The notes under the pieces were generated by a model. The model had not been told where the DNA came from. It ran no database searches and worked only from the letters and a program-made list of their open reading frames with translations. This document shows positions 5,509 to 8,257 of a stretch of DNA of 8,257 nucleotides, piece by piece. The DNA is from an uncultured bacterium (GTDB lineage Bacteria > Methylomirabilota > Methylomirabilia > Rokubacteriales > CSP1-6). Both the position numbers and the translations under genes were made by a program. Where the stretch lies: contig CAMLFJ010000121.1 of assembly GCA_946479205.1 (NCBI GenBank), forward strand, positions 1-8,257, given 5' to 3'. Position 1 is the first letter of the stretch. Each line of letters starts with the position of its first letter.

Positions 5509-8257
5509 ATGCAGCGAGCCGCGGATTCACTCGACGTGCTGGTCCTTCGCTCGGTGAAGTCTCGGAAGGCGTACGGCGTCGCCCTGCTGGCGGTCGCCCT
5601 GGCCCTCACGTGCACCTACCTGACGGCCCCGCTGGCCGAGCGCTCGCAGCTCTTCCTGCTGCTGGCCGCCGTGTTCGTCAGCGCCTGGTACGGCGGCCTC
5701 GGCCCGGGTCTCCTGGCCACCGGCGCCTCCGTCGCCGGGCACACCGCGGTCATGGTGCCGCCGTACGGCGATGATCTCGTCCGCGTCCTCCTCTTCGTGG
5801 TGGTCGCGGGGTCCATCAGCGCGCTCGCCGCGGGCCGGCGCCGCGCCGAGGACCGCGCGCACGCCCAGCGCGAAGAGATGGCGGTCACCCTCGCGAGCAT
5901 CGGGGACGCGGTCATCGTCACGGACCGGGCCGGGCGCGTGACGTTCATGAACGGGGCGGCCGAGCACCTCACCGGCTGGCGCGTGGCCGAGGCGCGCGGG
6001 AGCGCGCTCTCGGCGATCTTCGGCATCCTCGACGAGGACACGCGGGCGCCCATCGAGAGTCCGGCCGCGCGCGTGCTCCGGGAGAACCGGGTGGCCGCGC
6101 TCCCCGCGGGCGTCCTGCTGGCGCGGCGGAGCGGCGACGAGCGCAGCATCGCGGGCGGCGCCGATCCCATCCACGATCGCGCCGGCCACCCGGTGGGGGT
6201 GATCCTCGTCTTCCGCGATCTCACCGAGCTGCGCGCGCGCGAGCGCGATCAGGCGGCGGCCCTCACGCGCGAACGGGCGGCCCGTCGCGACGCGGCGGCG
6301 CTCTCCGAGGTCGGCCAGGCCCTCGTGCAGTCGCTCGACACCGAGAGCGTGGGCCGGCATATCGCGGAGGCGATCCGCGCGCTGCTCGGCGGCACCCTGT
6401 CCGTGCTGTGGGAGCTGGAGCCCGCCACGAACCGCCTGGTGGTGGTCGCGACCTCGGGTTCGGGGAGCCCGTTTCCCCGCGGCACCCGGATCCCCCAGAA
6501 CGAAGCGCTCGCCGGCTTCGCGGTGACCGAGGGGCGCCCGGTCTCCACGTCCAATATCCTGACCGATCCCCGTCTCACCCTCGCCCCCGCGACCCGCGCC
6601 CTCGTCGAGCGGTCGGGGCACGGCTCGGTGCTGGCGGTACCGTTGATGATCGGCGGCCGGGTCACCGGGGTGCTCGCGGTCGGCGACGTGACCGGGCGCG
6701 CCTTCGGCGCGGAGGAGATCCGGCGGCTCCAGGATTTCGCCAACCAGGCCGCCATCGCGCTCGAGAAGGCGCGGCTCTTCGCCCTCGAGACGGCGCGCCG
6801 CGAGCAGCTCGAGGCGCTGGCGCACGTGCAGCGGGATCTCAGCGCCGAGCTCGATCTCGACCGGCTCCTCGGACTGGTCGTGGAGCGGGCGGGCCGCCTG
6901 TTCGACGGGGCCGGGTTCGCCTATCTCTTCGACGAGGAGAGCCAGTCGCTCGGCCCCCGGACGTGGAGTCGGGCCGAGCCCGAGTCGGAGGCCCCGTTCC
7001 CGGCGGAGGGCGGGATGGTGGCGACCTGCGCGCGCGAGCGCCGCGGGCTGCTCGTGAACGACTATCCCGATTCTCCCTACGCCCTGCCCGCGGTGGTCGG
7101 CCTCGGCGTGCGCCACGCGATGGCGCAGCCCCTCGTCAGCCGTGACCGGCTCCTGGGCGTGCTGGTGGTCGCCCGCCGCGCGGACGCGCCGCTCGGACCC
7201 GAGGACGTCGCCGGCTTCGAAGGCCTGGCGCTGCAGGCCGCGGTCGCGCTCGACAACGCGATCCTCTTCGTCGAGGCGGGCCGGCAGCGGCGCGAGGCGG
7301 AGGTGCTCGCGGAGCTGGCCCGCACGCTCAACACCGCGGAGGACGTGTCCACCGTCCTGCAGCGCGTGGTGGACGGGGCCAAGGAGCTCTGCCGGTGCGA
7401 CCTCACCAGCGTCGCGCTGCGCGAGACGGAGAGCGGCTCCATCGTCATGCGCAACCGCGCCGGCGAGTACCGCGGCGCCCAGGGGCGGCTCGTCATCGAG
7501 CCGGGCCGGGGAGCAGGCGGGCTCGTGCTCGAGTCGGGCCGCCCGTTCCGCAGCGACAACATCACCGAGGACCCGCGGATCACCCACGCCCACGCGCACG
7601 TCATCCGGGCCGAGGGCGTGGTGACGACCCTGGTGGTGCCGATCATGGTGGGGGGGCGCGTCGAGGGGCTGCTCTACGTGCACCGGCGCACCCCGAAGCC
7701 CTTCAACGACCGTACCGAGACCGTGCTGCTTCAGCTCGCGGAGTACGCGGCCATCGCCATCCACAACATGCGGCTGCTGGCCCACGAGCACCAGATGCGC
7801 GCGGAGGCGGAAGGCGCGAGCCGGACCAAGGACGAGTTCCTGGCCACGCTGTCCCACGAGCTGCGCAGCCCGCTCCAGCCCCTGCTGAACTGGGCCTACC
7901 TGCTGCGGTCGCCCAATCTCGATCCGGCGAGCGCGGAGCGCGCGCTGGACGCCATCGAGCGGAGCACCAAGACGCTCGGGCAGCTCATCGAGGATCTCCT
8001 CGACGTCTCGCGTATCGTCACCGGCAAGCTGCGGCTGCAGGCGCGGCTGGTCCGCCTGCCCGCGGTGGTGCGGGCCGCGCTGGAGGCGGTCGAGCCCGCC
8101 GCGCTGGCCCGGTCGGTGGCGCTCGAGACGCGGATCGAGCCCGATCTGCCCGCGGTGATGGGCGATCCGGACCGGCTGCAGCAGGTGCTCTGGAACCTCC
8201 TCTCCAACGGGATCAAGTTCACCCCGAAGGGCGGGCGAGTGACCGTGTCGGTGGCCG
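5509..8257 (+). CDS. Membrane-anchored sensor histidine kinase, PAS plus three GAF domains (3' partial)
   Basis: An open frame of 916 codons with no stop before the window end. Three membrane segments (about residues 22-40, 47-82 as a pair-like stretch with FVSAWYGGLGPGLLATG, and 90-108) form a DUF4118/KdpD-like sensor module. A PAS domain follows (about 122-241; SIGDAVIVTDRAGRVTFMNG to VILVFRDLTE). Three GAF-type domains come next at about 265-423, 430-590 and 600-757, each ending in the helix motif LQ-A-AIAL-N or close to it. HisKA starts near 773, with phosphoacceptor H783 in LSHELRSPLQP. The ATPase N-box WNLLSNGIKFTP has N896 and N900; the G-boxes lie beyond the edge. It should autophosphorylate on H783 and pass phosphate to a response regulator, either fused or encoded downstream. 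ATG 5509 is the first possible start, since an in-frame TGA lies at 5485-5487; GGGAG sits 9 nt before it. The signal sensed is unknown. Confidence 0.93.
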   Translation, partial: MQRAADSLDVLVLRSVKSRKAYGVALLAVALALTCTYLTAPLAERSQLFLLLAAVFVSAWYGGLGPGLLATGASVAGHTAVMVPPYGDDLVRVLLFVVVAGSISALAAGRRRAEDRAHAQREEMAVTLASIGDAVIVTDRAGRVTFMNGAAEHLTGWRVAEARGSALSAIFGILDEDTRAPIESPAARVLRENRVAALPAGVLLARRSGDERSIAGGADPIHDRAGHPVGVILVFRDLTELRARERDQAAALTRERAARRDAAALSEVGQALVQSLDTESVGRHIAEAIRALLGGTLSVLWELEPATNRLVVVATSGSGSPFPRGTRIPQNEALAGFAVTEGRPVSTSNILTDPRLTLAPATRALVERSGHGSVLAVPLMIGGRVTGVLAVGDVTGRAFGAEEIRRLQDFANQAAIALEKARLFALETARREQLEALAHVQRDLSAELDLDRLLGLVVERAGRLFDGAGFAYLFDEESQSLGPRTWSRAEPESEAPFPAEGGMVATCARERRGLLVNDYPDSPYALPAVVGLGVRHAMAQPLVSRDRLLGVLVVARRADAPLGPEDVAGFEGLALQAAVALDNAILFVEAGRQRREAEVLAELARTLNTAEDVSTVLQRVVDGAKELCRCDLTSVALRETESGSIVMRNRAGEYRGAQGRLVIEPGRGAGGLVLESGRPFRSDNITEDPRITHAHAHVIRAEGVVTTLVVPIMVGGRVEGLLYVHRRTPKPFNDRTETVLLQLAEYAAIAIHNMRLLAHEHQMRAEAEGASRTKDEFLATLSHELRSPLQPLLNWAYLLRSPNLDPASAERALDAIERSTKTLGQLIEDLLDVSRIVTGKLRLQARLVRLPAVVRAALEAVEPAALARSVALETRIEPDLPAVMGDPDRLQQVLWNLLSNGIKFTPKGGRVTVSVA

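Noticed and set aside
5312..5530. Extended 108-codon version of the small membrane gene
   Set aside because: The added part is low complexity, overlaps the kinase start, and a double Shine-Dalgarno sits right before ATG 5311.
5527..7857. 776-codon open frame on the minus strand opposite the histidine kinase
   Set aside because: The product is rich in Arg, His, Gly and Ala with no recognisable domain. Long antisense frames are expected in GC-rich genes, and the plus-strand kinase frame has clear PAS, GAF and HisKA motifs.

Overview
This is a GC-rich bacterial window (roughly 70% GC by eye) with tightly packed, protein-coding DNA. The mix of CoA-ester catabolism genes, a TauE/SafE permease and a large multi-GAF histidine kinase suits a soil or subsurface bacterium. 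My guess is a Rokubacteria/Methylomirabilota-like or proteobacterial lineage, but no rRNA or other marker gene is present, so this is inference only.

Region 1 (1-3263, + strand) is a catabolic operon. It holds the C-terminal end of one acyl-CoA dehydrogenase (ACAD), a complete short ACAD that appears to lack the usual catalytic glutamate, an MBL-fold hydrolase with a complete metal-site set, and a CaiB/BaiF (family III) CoA-transferase. Spacing is tight: the MBL Shine-Dalgarno overlaps the preceding stop codon, and the CoA-transferase start overlaps the MBL stop (GTGA). A plausible reading is activation of an unknown carboxylic acid to a CoA thioester by the transferase, alpha,beta-dehydrogenation by a heteromeric ACAD, and a hydrolytic step by the MBL protein. 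The substrate cannot be read from the sequence.

Region 2 (3249-3335) is a near-perfect palindromic element with 29-bp arms and a 29-nt centre. It fills the whole space between two convergent genes and supplies the stop codon of both, so both unrelated proteins end in the same residues, Gly-Val-Arg-Ser. It looks like a non-autonomous mobile repeat (MITE/REPIN-like).

Region 3 (3321-5311, - strand) is a second operon: a 35-residue single-pass membrane protein with a hexa-arginine tail, a ketopantoate-reductase-family (ApbA/PanE) enzyme, and a TauE/SafE-family permease that converges on the palindrome. The leader of the small gene carries a 16-bp tandem repeat next to its ribosome binding site.

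Region 4 (5312-5508) is a divergent intergenic region with weak promoter-like signals and a 10-bp palindrome. Region 5 (5509 to the end, + strand) is a membrane-anchored sensor histidine kinase (DUF4118-like membrane domain, PAS, three GAF domains, HisKA, start of the HATPase domain), cut by the window edge. No tRNA, rRNA, CRISPR array or transposase gene was seen.
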